DNA of 64,000 bases from an uncultured Clostridia bacterium (GCA_947631465.1 CANRLK010000002.1:1-64000), one strand, 5' to 3'; numbered from the stretch's first letter, positions 1-8,072 are shown. Numbers and translations are program-made. Notes: generated by a model from the sequence alone, not told the origin.

Positions 1-924
1 GAGTATGCGCTCTTTGACCGCGTCTTGCCCAATCCGTCGATCGACTGTATCCGCGAGGGCGCGATGCTCGCAAAGAGCTTCCGAGCGGATTTTGTCGTCG
101 CGATCGGGGGCGGTTCGCCCATGGACGCCGCAAAGGCGATCGCGATGCTTGCGCTTCACGGGACGCTTTCGGACGAGGAGATCTTCCAAGGCAAGTTTTT
201 GCCCGTTGCTCTTCCGATGGCACACATTCCGACGACGGCGGGCACGGGAAGCGAAGTCACGCAGTATTCCATCATCACGAATGACCTCGCAAAGACCAAG
301 ACGAGCATTTCCTCGCCCGCGATGTTCCCGCGCATTGCCTTCCTCGACGGGAAGTACATGCAGTTTTTGCCCGAAAAGATCACCGTCAATACGGCGATCG
401 ACGCGTTCTCCCATGCGGCGGAGAGTTTGTTGTCGCGCGCATCGTCGCCTATGTCCGCGCTTGCGGCAAAAGAGGCGTTGAAAGTACTCTATCCCGTCAT
501 GAAGCGTTCGGACGGAAAGTTGTCGCTCCAAGACCGCGACGCGCTCCTTTTGGGTTCTACCCTTGCGGGGATCGCGATCGCGCAGTCGGGCACGACCGCA
601 GTGCACGGGCTGGGATATTGCCTCACTTATTTTTGCGGCATCGATCACGGCAGGGCGAACGGGCTTTTGATCGGCGAGACCTTCCGCCTTTGCAAAGAGA
701 AGAAGATCGAAGAGCTCAAAGCGATCGAAGAGGCGTGCGGCGAGCGCATTGAGGAGATCATTGAGGTCATCGACCGTCTTTTGGGGGAGCGCGAGAAGAT
801 CGGAAAAGAGAAACTTTTGGATTTTACAAAGCGTTCGGTGACGAACAAGAACGTGAAGAAGTCGGTCTATGAGCCGAACGAAGGGGAGATCGAACGTATT
901 TTCTTGCGCTCTTTCGGGGAATGA
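1..924 (+). CDS. Iron-containing alcohol dehydrogenase, 5' end outside window
   Basis: The frame is open from base 1, so this is the C-terminal 307 residues of a longer protein (family members are about 380-400 aa). The nucleotide-binding segment GGGSPMDAAK is present. All four expected iron ligands are visible: the D-x3-H pair in AIDAFSHAAE and two later histidines in AVHGLG and GIDHGRANG, 14 residues apart. This family reduces aldehydes or oxidises alcohols with NAD(P)H in the cytoplasm; the substrate cannot be read from sequence. The stop is followed after one base by the start of the glycosyltransferase, so the two are probably co-transcribed, although no functional link is obvious. Confidence 0.9.
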   Translation, partial: EYALFDRVLPNPSIDCIREGAMLAKSFRADFVVAIGGGSPMDAAKAIAMLALHGTLSDEEIFQGKFLPVALPMAHIPTTAGTGSEVTQYSIITNDLAKTKTSISSPAMFPRIAFLDGKYMQFLPEKITVNTAIDAFSHAAESLLSRASSPMSALAAKEALKVLYPVMKRSDGKLSLQDRDALLLGSTLAGIAIAQSGTTAVHGLGYCLTYFCGIDHGRANGLLIGETFRLCKEKKIEELKAIEEACGERIEEIIEVIDRLLGEREKIGKEKLLDFTKRSVTNKNVKKSVYEPNEGEIERIFLRSFGE

Positions 925-925
925 T

Positions 926-2239
926 ATGTGGCACGTCACTTTGTACAATGTTCTTACGCAGATCAATAACGTCCTCTTGATCTTGATCGGGATCCCGTTT
1001 ATTCTGCAATTTCTCTATATGTTTCTCTTTTGGCTTCCCAAACGGAAGTTCCCGAAGAGCGATAGAAAAATGCGGATCTGCGTGATCATTCCCGCGCACA
1101 ACGAGGCGGACGTGATTTACGATACGGTAAGACTTCTATTTGAGCGGCAGACTTACCCCAAGGAACTCTTTGACGTATATGTGATCGCGCATAATTGTAC
1201 CGACGATACGGCGCGGCTGGCGAAAGAGGCGGGGGCGACCGTCTTTGTGCTCGACGATCCCGATCCCAAGAAGCACATCGTCTCCTATGCGTTGAAATAC
1301 GGCTACGAGCGGATCTTATCGAGCGGGATCGACTATCGGTTTTCCATCCGTCTCGACGCGGACAATCACGTCTGCGACGATTTTCTCTCTCTCATGAACG
1401 ACGCATACATGTCGGGCGCGAAGATCGCCCGTCCCTATGAGTCGGCGCTCAACATGACGCAGAACCAATTCACGCGCGCTTGCGGACTGTATTATATTTT
1501 CGATTCGCGCTTTTCTTCCCGCGTGCGCGAACGGCTGCATATCGATGCGCACGTCAACGGTCCCGGGGCGATGACCGATATGGAGATCATCAAAAAGATC
1601 GGCGGCTACGACACCGTGAGCATTACCGAAGATACCGAATTTTGCTTCAAGCGAATGCTCGAAGGCTACCGTTGCCGCTTCGTCGAGGATGCGGTCGTCT
1701 ATGAAGATCTTCCCTCATCCTTCCGCGACACGATGAACCGCAACAAGCGTATCGCCGCGGGAAACGCGCGGCTGCTCGGGAAATACGCCCTCAAAATGTG
1801 CTGGAATACGATCAAACAGCTTCGTTTTTCCTTCTTCGAGCAGATCTTAACTTACAACTTTACCTTCATCTGCTTGCTGCTTTGTACCTGGATTCCCGCA
1901 TATTACATCTATGCCTGCGCCTATCTCGGCGCGATGGGGGCGTTGACGGGCGCGCAGGCGGCGGCGATCGGAATCGCAGGACCTGGGCTATGGCAGCTGT
2001 TGACGATCGTCGGGATCTGCCTCGGTGCGCTGTTTTTTATCGCGGGCATTTCGCAAGGACTTTTGCTGATTCTGCTCGACTATAAAAAGATGGGCGCAAA
2101 AAAGCGCAGAGAACTTCTCTCGGGCGCGCTGCTCTTTCCCGCGTTCACCGTCGTCTACTGCCTCACGATGACGCTTGGATTGTTTTCGAAACCGAAATGG
2201 GTAAAGATCAACCGAAATACGGGCAAAGAGAAAAAGTAA
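926..2239 (+). CDS. Membrane glycosyltransferase, GT2 family
   Basis: A 437-aa protein with an N-terminal membrane segment (about residues 10-37), a cytoplasmic GT-A domain and several C-terminal membrane segments (about 310-425). The GT2 signatures are VIIPAHNEAD at the domain start, the metal-binding DAD in RLDADNH, and the TEDTEF catalytic-base region, followed by NRNKRIAAG in place of the QxxRW motif of processive synthases. It probably transfers a sugar from a nucleotide donor to a lipid or growing cell-surface glycan at the membrane. The ATG at 926 was chosen because a purine-rich CGGGGA lies six bases upstream and it sits one base past the preceding stop. The exact product is unknown; a polysaccharide or glycolipid synthase is equally possible. 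Confidence 0.85.
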   Translation: MWHVTLYNVLTQINNVLLILIGIPFILQFLYMFLFWLPKRKFPKSDRKMRICVIIPAHNEADVIYDTVRLLFERQTYPKELFDVYVIAHNCTDDTARLAKEAGATVFVLDDPDPKKHIVSYALKYGYERILSSGIDYRFSIRLDADNHVCDDFLSLMNDAYMSGAKIARPYESALNMTQNQFTRACGLYYIFDSRFSSRVRERLHIDAHVNGPGAMTDMEIIKKIGGYDTVSITEDTEFCFKRMLEGYRCRFVEDAVVYEDLPSSFRDTMNRNKRIAAGNARLLGKYALKMCWNTIKQLRFSFFEQILTYNFTFICLLLCTWIPAYYIYACAYLGAMGALTGAQAAAIGIAGPGLWQLLTIVGICLGALFFIAGISQGLLLILLDYKKMGAKKRRELLSGALLFPAFTVVYCLTMTLGLFSKPKWVKINRNTGKEKK

Positions 2240-2264
2240 AAGGTGTAAAAGTAAAAATAATAAA

Positions 2265-2292
2265 GCCGCGGGCGCAAAGTTGCGCCCGCGGC
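2265..2292. terminator. Bidirectional terminator between convergent genes
   Basis: A perfect 12-bp stem (2265-2276 with 2281-2292) closes a 4-base loop. On the minus strand it is followed by a T-rich run (complement of 2251-2264), which suits gpmI; it also lies 26 bases past the glycosyltransferase stop. Confidence 0.85.
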
Positions 2293-2311
2293 ATATTTAT
2301 CATGCATTTCC

Positions 2312-3865
2312 TTATAAGATCAAACTCTTGCCCGTCATCTCGGGAGGGACGGGGAGAGACATCATCGTAAGCAGGGTCGGGGCGAGGTCGGCTAAAATGC
2401 CGTCTTTGCGCAAATGCGCGCCCTTGAATTTGTCCCCGATCACCACCACGGGTACGGGACTCGTCGTATGCGCCGTGAATGTCCCGCCGTCCTCCGAGAC
2501 CATCTTGTCCGCATTCCCGTGGTCCGCGGTCAAGATCGCGCTCCCGCCCATCGAAAGGATCTTATCGACGATCTTCTTCACGCACTCGTCCACCGTGTGC
2601 ACCGCTTTGACCGTTGCGTCGAACACGCCCGTGTGTCCGACCATGTCGCAGTTCGCGAAGTTCAAGATCATCACGTCGTATTTTCCCGTGTCGAGCTCGC
2701 AAAGTGCGCGCTCCGTCACTTCCAAGGCGGACATTTCGGGCTTTAAGTCATAGGTCGCAACTTTGGGCGAGGCGATGAGAACGCGCTCCTCGTTCTCGTT
2801 CGGCGCTTCCACGCCGCCGTTGAAAAAGAAGGTCACATGCGCGTATTTTTCGGTTTCGGCGATGCGGAGCTGCGTCTTGCCGCACTTTGCGAGATACTCG
2901 CCGAGCGTGTTTTTGAGATCTTGCTTGGGGAAGGCGACCGAAACGTCGTCAAATGTCGCATCATACGGCGTGAAACAGACGTAAACGGGGTGCAAAAATC
3001 CCGTCTTGCGCTCAAAAGCCGTGCCCTTCGGCACGAAAAACTCTTTTTGCGAGAACGCCCGCGTCAGCTCCCGCGCACGGTCGGGACGGAAATTGAAAAA
3101 GACGATCGAATCTCCCGCTTCCACCAGCGCGATCGGCTTGCCGTTTTCCGTGAGATTGGTCGGCAAGACAAATTCATCGGTAACGCCCGAGTTGTAGGAG
3201 TTTTCGAGCGCAGAGACGGGGTCTTGCGCTTGAAGCCCGTTTCCGAGAGTGAGCATGTCGTAGCTCTTTTCGACGCGATCCCAATTGTTGTCGCGGTCCA
3301 TTGAATAATACCTCCCCGAGAGCGAGGCGAGTTTGCCGAAGCCGAGCGCGGACATTTCGTCTTGAAGCTGTTTGACGTATTGGATGCCCGAGGTGGGGGA
3401 GACGTCCCGTCCGTCCAAAAAGGCGTGGACATAAGCCTGTTTCAAACCGCGTTCCTTTGCCATTTTCAAGAGCGCGAAGAGATGGGTGATGTGACTGTGC
3501 ACGCCGCCGTCGGATAGAAGCCCGAAGAGATGGAGCTTTTGATGGTTGTCGCGCGCATGGTCCATCGCATGGATGAGGGCGGGGTTTTGGAAGAAATCGC
3601 CGTCCTGAATGGATTTTGTGATCTTTGTGAGGTCTTGATAGACGATCCTGCCCGCGCCGATGTTGAGATGTCCCACTTCGGAATTGCCCATTTGCCCGTC
3701 GGGAAGCCCGACGGAGAGTCCGCTCGCGCCGAGCATCGCGGAAGGGTACGCCTGTCGAAGGGCGTTGATGTTTTTGCTGCCGTCGAAGAGAATGGCGTTG
3801 CCGTTTGTTTCGGCGCGCAAGCCGTAGCCGTCCATGATGATGATCGCATAAGGGATTTTTTTCAT
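2312..3865 (-). CDS. gpmI: 2,3-bisphosphoglycerate-independent phosphoglycerate mutase
   Basis: A 517-aa enzyme of usual length that interconverts 3- and 2-phosphoglycerate in glycolysis using two Mn ions. The nucleophile serine lies in the strictly conserved GNSEVGHLNIGAGR stretch near residue 62; MDGYGL at the N-terminus and the late metal sites LTADHGNAD and FTAHTT are intact. The start at 3865 is preceded by AAAGGTAA; a longer reading to 3895 would add ten residues with no support. It is a single-gene transcript with its own promoter at 3901-3929 and the terminator at 2265-2292. Confidence 0.97.
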   Translation of the reverse strand: MKKIPYAIIIMDGYGLRAETNGNAILFDGSKNINALRQAYPSAMLGASGLSVGLPDGQMGNSEVGHLNIGAGRIVYQDLTKITKSIQDGDFFQNPALIHAMDHARDNHQKLHLFGLLSDGGVHSHITHLFALLKMAKERGLKQAYVHAFLDGRDVSPTSGIQYVKQLQDEMSALGFGKLASLSGRYYSMDRDNNWDRVEKSYDMLTLGNGLQAQDPVSALENSYNSGVTDEFVLPTNLTENGKPIALVEAGDSIVFFNFRPDRARELTRAFSQKEFFVPKGTAFERKTGFLHPVYVCFTPYDATFDDVSVAFPKQDLKNTLGEYLAKCGKTQLRIAETEKYAHVTFFFNGGVEAPNENEERVLIASPKVATYDLKPEMSALEVTERALCELDTGKYDVMILNFANCDMVGHTGVFDATVKAVHTVDECVKKIVDKILSMGGSAILTADHGNADKMVSEDGGTFTAHTTSPVPVVVIGDKFKGAHLRKDGILADLAPTLLTMMSLPVPPEMTGKSLIL

Positions 3866-3900
3866 TGAAAGATTACCTTTTTTCGCTTGATTCAACCTTT

Positions 3901-3929
3901 ATTATACACCAACTTTCCCCGTTTTTCAA
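3901..3929 (-). promoter_or_regulatory. Sigma-A type promoter for gpmI
   Basis: On the minus strand TTGAAA (3924-3929), a 17-base spacer and TATAAT (3901-3906) stand about 36 bases before the gpmI start. Confidence 0.8.
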
Positions 3930-4421
3930 GGAGAAACAGAGTTTTTCGGAAAATTTTTCGAAAGAGAAAGGAATTTGATCAAAGATTTTTCTCTTGCTGT
4001 CCCCTGAGAGGGAGAAAGGAGTGTGCTATGATTGGAATATGAAAGTCTTGTTTCTCTTAGAGCATGAGAGATTCATGCGAGCCCTTTTGTTTCATTTAGT
4101 TCTTCTTTTTTCACGCTTGAAAAAAGAAGCAAAAAAGGCTCGGGACACTTGCGATGTGTCCCGAACCCCGCAGCGCTTTTTTGCGAACTCTTATGCTTTC
4201 ACTTTCTGCGCCGCCGCGAAGTGAAGCTCGTCGAAACCCCACGAGGGCGGCGCATCGGAAATCCGAGTTTCACTGCCTTGCTTGGGTGAGCACGGTCGCC
4301 CATGCTTGCCGTCCCCCCAAGGGGGAGTTAAGGGGGCGTTTGCGCAATATCCCAAAAACCAAACGGGAAATTTCATTTTTTAGAAATTTTTCGAAATTTT
4401 CCCTAAATTTCAAAATTTTGA
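3930..4421. other. Intergenic region with hairpins and degenerate repeat fragments
   Basis: No convincing gene lies in this 0.5-kb gap. It holds two strong hairpins, a 12-bp stem with 4-base loop (4102-4113 with 4118-4129) and an 8-bp stem (4141-4148 with 4156-4163). A degenerate fragment of the dispersed repeat (CTTGCTGTCCCC core) is at about 3991-4025, and another variant with a CCCCCAAGGGGG core is at about 4276-4350. AT-rich runs containing ATTTTTCGAAA flank both ends. The hairpins could be a small RNA or decayed mobile sequence. Confidence 0.5.
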
Positions 4422-4451
4422 TTGACGCAACCGCCGATTTTCTGTTATAAT
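4422..4451 (+). promoter_or_regulatory. Promoter of small lipoprotein
   Basis: TTGACG (4422-4427), an 18-base spacer and TATAAT (4446-4451). The predicted transcript start near 4458 lies after the ATG at 4454, which rules that codon out as the start. Confidence 0.8.
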
Positions 4452-4468
4452 ATATGAAAGGAGTGAAT

Positions 4469-4918
4469 GTGAGAATTATGAAAAAAATATTTCGCGTATT
4501 GCAGTTGCCCATTCTCGCGGCGGCGGCGCTCTTGTGCTTTACCGCTTGCGAGGACCATCCCGCCCTCAACGAAGTCGCTGGCCGCTATGAAATGAAGTCC
4601 ATCTCGGGCACGTTCAACGGCGTCCCCATCGACAACGACAGCTATTCCTATTATCGGCTCATCCTCGATGAGCAGGGCAATGGCATCGTCCAATCCAAAT
4701 CCGCGGAAACCGACGCCTCTGCGTTCGAAGCCAAGGGCACTTATACCTTCGAAAACGGCAAGATCAAGATGAACGTCAACGTCAGCGGCGAACCCGTCAC
4801 CGAAATGTACGACTATTCCGACGGCAAGATCATCTACGTCCTTTCCAGCGACGCCGCCAAATTTACCATCATCATGGAACGCTCCGCAGGGCAAGCCGCA
4901 ACTTCCCGCGTAAGTTAA
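4469..4918 (+). CDS. Small lipoprotein of unknown function
   Basis: About 149 aa. It begins with a lipoprotein signal peptide ending in the lipobox FTAC, so it should be lipid-anchored on the outer face of the membrane. The remaining roughly 120 residues look like an all-beta domain (GRYEMKSISG, GTYTFENGKIKM, FTIIMERS), reminiscent of small lipocalin-like lipoproteins, but I do not recognise a named family. The GTG at 4469 is chosen because GGAG ends five bases before it; the ATG at 4478 is the alternative and gives the same mature protein. It is monocistronic, with a promoter just upstream and a long terminator downstream. Confidence 0.75.
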   Translation: MRIMKKIFRVLQLPILAAAALLCFTACEDHPALNEVAGRYEMKSISGTFNGVPIDNDSYSYYRLILDEQGNGIVQSKSAETDASAFEAKGTYTFENGKIKMNVNVSGEPVTEMYDYSDGKIIYVLSSDAAKFTIIMERSAGQAATSRVS

Positions 4919-4985
4919 AACCATTTCCGAAAAAGCGTTGGATACATACCGAAAAGCCGATAACTTTCTAACGAAATTTCAATAC

Positions 4986-5024
4986 AAAGCGGCGTCCGAG
5001 GAATTTCTCCTCGGACGCCGCTTT
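4986..5024. terminator. Long bidirectional terminator
   Basis: A 17-bp perfect stem (4986-5002 with 5008-5024) with a 5-base loop, bounded by A and T runs, between the convergent lipoprotein gene and spoIIE. Confidence 0.9.
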
Positions 5025-5056
5025 TACGTCTTTCTCCCATATCATAAACAAAGCTG

Positions 5057-7342
5057 TCAAGCCGACTTCATCAATTTTACGGCGACGACGGTCATATCGT
5101 CCTCTGCGTGTCCCTGGCGGCGGGTCAAGGCGTTCGACAAGATCTCTTCGGCAAGCGATTGCGGATTGATCGGGCGCAGGCTGCTCAAATATCCGTAGAG
5201 GTCTGCCGAAGAGCCGAAGGACGAGGTCACGCCGTCGCTCATGAAGAGCATGAAGTCGTTTTCGCCCATTTGCGCGCGTAGCGTCGAGGGATGGACGGCG
5301 TCGAGCATGCCCATCGGCAGGGAATCTCCCTCCAAGACGCGCAGCTCTTCTTCCGAAAGAATAAATCCGACGGGCGAGCCGATCTTGACGACGTCCGCTT
5401 CTCCCGTGTCGAGGTCCACCGCCGCAAGGTCGAGGCAGGCGAAGGTCTCTTCGGGGGAAAACGCGATGAGGCGGTTCACGGTCGAGAGCACCGTATCGGA
5501 GGGCATTTTCGCCTTATAAAAGCTCTCCAAGAGGTTCAAGGTCTTGTCGGAGATGTCGCGCGCCGCTTCGCCGCTGCCCATGCCGTCCGAGAGTGCGACG
5601 AGAAACCGACGTTCGTCGATCTTCAAGATGGAATACGCGTCGCCGCTGGCAGTCTCGCCCTCTTTGGGCAGGGTCGCAACGCCGAATGCCGCGTCAAACT
5701 CAGGCTTGCGCCGCAAAATGTAGCAAGTTCTGTTGGGGGCGAGGGGGATCTTCTCCGCGAGCGAGAGGGGCGTGCCGAGCGCCTTCCCCGCGACCGCGCA
5801 CAGCCGCTTTCCGTTGACGTTCGAGGCGAGCGTCATGCTCACCGTGAGCGAATTACCGTCGCCATAGACGAAGATCTCCGAGCTCAATATCCCCGCTGTC
5901 GCCAATGCGGACGAGAGCGCGCTCTCGCCCTCGGAGAAGGAATACTCTTCGCTCTGTTCCATGGCGATGTCCTTCAAGATCTCGCTCACCCCGTGCGCCT
6001 GTTGGGCGAGCAGTCTGCGGCTCTCCCGCGCGCCTTCGAGCTCCTTCGCCGTCCCGCGGTAGGTCGCAAGCAGTTTATTTGCGGAAAAGAGCAGTCCCGC
6101 CGTGTTCCCGCAGACCGCGCCGAGATCGGACGGCAGGTCGACGAGGCTCACCTGTCCCTTGGCATAGCCGATCGCAATGAGCTTGTCCATGCCTGCGAAC
6201 GCGCCGCTCTCCTCGCATCTCCGCCGCCCGGGACAGTTGCGGCAGAGGGTATTCTTCAAGTGCTCGGTGATGAGCGGGCAGGTGTTGTCCTCTTGTTCGT
6301 TTTCGGTGAAGGCGTTTTCGATCTCGCGAAAGAGCGAGGAGACCTCATACAGCCGTTCGCCGACGGCACGGCGGTTGCGGTTGATCGCAATGCGCGGCAG
6401 GGCGCGTTCACGGTAGAAGAGCAGGGCATGCTTTGCCTTTTTATAGAATTTGTCGCTCAAAAGCAGCGAGACTGCGACCGCAACGAGACAGGGGAGCAGT
6501 CCCAAGAAGATGTCGAGCCCGCTCTCGAAGTACAGCCCTTTGAAGTACGCGGACGCGATGAAGGTGAGCGCAAAGCCGAGGGCGGCGGGGATTTTTCCGT
6601 AGCCGACGAAGAGCAGGGAGAAACAGCCGAGAAGGGTAAATTCTGCAAGCGGCATGGCGCTCGCATGCAAAAAGCAGAGCGGCACGGAGAGGGCGGCGGA
6701 GAAGGGCACGGCGGGGGAACTTTTGAGCAGGATCGCCGCAACGAGCAGCGCGGAGAGCGCAATGCAGAGGTAGACCGTTTCGCCAAGCGCGCCGCACACG
6801 CCGAGCCCGAGCACGATAAAGAAGAGCAGAACTTCGGCGAGCTGTCCCGCGGTCAGGCGGCAGCGGAAGGAACGGCGGAGCAGGGAATACAGCGCGCCTT
6901 CGAAAAAGACGGAGAGAAAAAAGAAGAACACCCCGAGCACGACCTTTTGCAGGACCGCGGAGAAGGGGAAGATGGTATATCCTTCGAGCGGAAAGAGCAG
7001 GACGAAGGGGATCTGCGCCGCAAAGAGATAGAGAAGCCGTTCGGTTTTCATCTTTTTGTGCGCCCGTTTATAGAGCGCAAAGACGAGGAGCATCATGGCG
7101 GCTTGGGAGAGCGCGGAGAGCGTCGCGAAGAGATCCAAGGAGACGATCGAGGCGAACAGGTATTCCGCGCTCGCCAGGATGGGGTCGAAGCCGTAGCAGA
7201 GCGCGGCATAGTACAGCGGGAAGGAGAACGGCTCATGAAAGGGGAGCGCGAAATTCATGAAGATCATGCCGATCAACAGTAGCGTATATTTCCCCGCCAT
7301 CCCCAAAATTCCCGACGGGATCGAAAACCTTTGTTTCTTCAT
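5057..7342 (-). CDS. spoIIE: Stage II sporulation protein E, serine phosphatase
   Basis: A 761-aa protein with about ten N-terminal membrane segments (roughly residues 10-310), a middle region with a cysteine-rich stretch (CPLITEHL, LCRNCPGRRRC) and a C-terminal PP2C-type phosphatase domain. The metal-site motifs ALSDGMGSGEAA, LFMSDGVTSSF and DDMTVVAVKL are intact. In the family the enzyme sits at the polar septum and dephosphorylates the anti-anti-sigma factor SpoIIAA, freeing sigma-F in the forespore. The start at 7342 has AAGGTGG upstream; the longer open frame to 7471 runs through the promoter and was rejected. Length is somewhat below the Bacillus protein (about 827 aa). Confidence 0.95.
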   Translation of the reverse strand: MKKQRFSIPSGILGMAGKYTLLLIGMIFMNFALPFHEPFSFPLYYAALCYGFDPILASAEYLFASIVSLDLFATLSALSQAAMMLLVFALYKRAHKKMKTERLLYLFAAQIPFVLLFPLEGYTIFPFSAVLQKVVLGVFFFFLSVFFEGALYSLLRRSFRCRLTAGQLAEVLLFFIVLGLGVCGALGETVYLCIALSALLVAAILLKSSPAVPFSAALSVPLCFLHASAMPLAEFTLLGCFSLLFVGYGKIPAALGFALTFIASAYFKGLYFESGLDIFLGLLPCLVAVAVSLLLSDKFYKKAKHALLFYRERALPRIAINRNRRAVGERLYEVSSLFREIENAFTENEQEDNTCPLITEHLKNTLCRNCPGRRRCEESGAFAGMDKLIAIGYAKGQVSLVDLPSDLGAVCGNTAGLLFSANKLLATYRGTAKELEGARESRRLLAQQAHGVSEILKDIAMEQSEEYSFSEGESALSSALATAGILSSEIFVYGDGNSLTVSMTLASNVNGKRLCAVAGKALGTPLSLAEKIPLAPNRTCYILRRKPEFDAAFGVATLPKEGETASGDAYSILKIDERRFLVALSDGMGSGEAARDISDKTLNLLESFYKAKMPSDTVLSTVNRLIAFSPEETFACLDLAAVDLDTGEADVVKIGSPVGFILSEEELRVLEGDSLPMGMLDAVHPSTLRAQMGENDFMLFMSDGVTSSFGSSADLYGYLSSLRPINPQSLAEEILSNALTRRQGHAEDDMTVVAVKLMKSA

Positions 7343-7369
7343 TTCAGACCACCTTAATGCGTTTTCTCC

Positions 7370-7424
7370 ATTATAAAGAAAAGATACGCACCGAAAAAAC
7401 GATATTCTGTCTTTTTTTGTCAAT
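7370..7424 (-). promoter_or_regulatory. Probable spoIIE promoter with poor -35
   Basis: A minus-strand TATAAT lies at 7370-7375, 28 bases before the start. No acceptable -35 hexamer occurs 16-19 bases upstream, as in activator-dependent promoters. TTGTCAAT at 7417-7424 resembles a Spo0A box (TTGTCGAA) with two mismatches. The -10 is seen; Spo0A control is inferred from Bacillus spoIIE. Confidence 0.45.
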
Positions 7425-7512
7425 TTATGGTCATTTCCTGCGGGGAAATCCCGCGAGAAAGCGCGTTCCAAAAATTACATAAAAATTTTCCGAAAAATTT
7501 TTCGAAAACCCC

Positions 7513-7540
7513 TTGACAAATCGAAAATCTGTGTTATAAT
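7513..7540 (+). promoter_or_regulatory. Strong promoter of short-ORF transcript
   Basis: TTGACA (7513-7518), 16-base spacer, TATAAT (7535-7540), both perfect hexamers. The predicted start is near 7547. Confidence 0.85.
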
Positions 7541-7600
7541 GAAATTACAAAAGGCAAGAAAGTCACAAAAAAAGCAATTTTTTAACAGGAGGATCCTCCG

Positions 7601-7618
7601 ATGGGTTTTACAGAATAG
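7601..7618 (+). CDS. Mini-ORF 1, 5 codons
   Basis: ATG-GGT-TTT-ACA-GAA-stop (MGFTE), eight bases after AGGAGG. It is too short to judge as a product; it could act as a leader peptide. Confidence 0.25.
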   Translation: MGFTE

Positions 7619-7655
7619 GCATTGGACCGAAAATATTTTACGGGAGGTGATGCCA

Positions 7656-7694
7656 ATGAAAGCGTTGAAATTTATCGGGAGAATCAAGACTTGA
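7656..7694 (+). CDS. Mini-ORF 2, 12-residue basic peptide
   Basis: Encodes MKALKFIGRIKT, eight bases after GGGAGG. It is basic and partly hydrophobic, like a short amphipathic helix. An in-frame ATG at 7650 is too close to the binding site. I do not recognise the peptide. Confidence 0.4.
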   Translation: MKALKFIGRIKT

Positions 7695-7711
7695 TCAAGG
7701 AGGGCAGACCG

Positions 7712-7750
7712 ATGTACTGTTTGAAAGAAGGGGCGAAGGTCACGGCTTAG
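7712..7750 (+). CDS. Mini-ORF 3, 12-residue peptide
   Basis: Encodes MYCLKEGAKVTA, seven bases after AAGGAGGG, an excellent ribosome binding site. It begins 17 bases after the stop of mini-ORF 2. No family recognised. Confidence 0.4.
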   Translation: MYCLKEGAKVTA

Positions 7751-7760
7751 ATCCCAAGCG

Positions 7761-7862
7761 ATGAAATGCTTCGAGTTTTTCCAAGCGATCGCAGATTATG
7801 CGGCGGGGATGAAGAAAGAGCCTTGTTCGTTCCGTCCGCTGTGCGCGGACACCCACAACTGA
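7761..7862 (+). CDS. Mini-ORF 4, 33-residue cysteine-containing peptide
   Basis: A 33-residue ORF starting MKCFEFFQAIADYAAG and ending in a tail with two further cysteines (EPCSFRPLC). It starts 10 bases after the stop of mini-ORF 3 without its own clear ribosome binding site, so it would need translational coupling. The terminator follows within 11 bases, which argues that the transcript ends where this ORF ends. Function unknown. Confidence 0.4.
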   Translation: MKCFEFFQAIADYAAGMKKEPCSFRPLCADTHN

Positions 7863-7872
7863 ATAAGATACG

Positions 7873-7899
7873 GACGCTTCTTTTCGAAGCGTCTTTTTT
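7873..7899 (+). terminator. Intrinsic terminator of mini-ORF transcript
   Basis: An 8-bp stem (7873-7880 with 7886-7893), 5-base loop, then six T. Confidence 0.9.
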
Positions 7900-7950
7900 G
7901 TTTGTAAGGAAAACCATACGATCGGGTGGTTTTTCTTGCTATTCCTAAAA

Positions 7951-8072
7951 CTTGGCGCCCCCTTCGAGGGGGAGTTGCCGCGAAGCGGCTGAGGGGGTGT
8001 CACCTTATTTTGGCGCAAGTACGGTCGTCGCACACCCCTTCCGTCACTCGCAATGCTCGTGCCACCCACCCC
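7951..8072. repeat. Dispersed intergenic repeat, copy 1 (variant)
   Basis: GC-rich sequence with self-complementary blocks (CCCCCTTCGAGGGGG, then GCCGCGAAGCGGC) followed by GAGGGGGTGTCACCTTATTTT. It shares the GAGGGGGTGT and CTTATTTT blocks with the copies near 14.2, 24.4, 41.9 and 55.3 kb. Confidence 0.7.

Larger units (their letters stand above)
7547..7899 (+). other. Stand-alone 350-nt transcript with four mini-ORFs
   Basis: A perfect promoter and an intrinsic terminator bracket about 350 bases that contain no ordinary gene. Instead there are four short ORFs, three with strong ribosome binding sites. A 12-base palindrome, GGAGGATCCTCC (7588-7599), contains the first of these sites. It may be a polycistronic mRNA for tiny peptides, a dual-function RNA, or a structured small RNA in which the ORFs are accidental. 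It does not resemble tmRNA, RNase P RNA or SRP RNA as far as I can tell by reading. Confidence 0.55.

Noticed and set aside
4154..4450. A 98-codon plus-strand frame in the intergenic gap
   Set aside because: It lacks a ribosome binding site, runs through hairpins, repeat fragments and a promoter, and has no protein-like pattern.
5291..7282. A 663-codon open frame on the plus strand
   Set aside because: It is exactly antisense to spoIIE, rich in Arg, Glu and Gly as expected for a mirror frame of a GC-rich gene, and has no family pattern.
7547..7899. tmRNA, RNase P RNA, SRP RNA or 6S RNA
   Set aside because: None of the conserved core sequences I know for these RNAs is visible, although 6S RNA is hard to exclude by reading alone.
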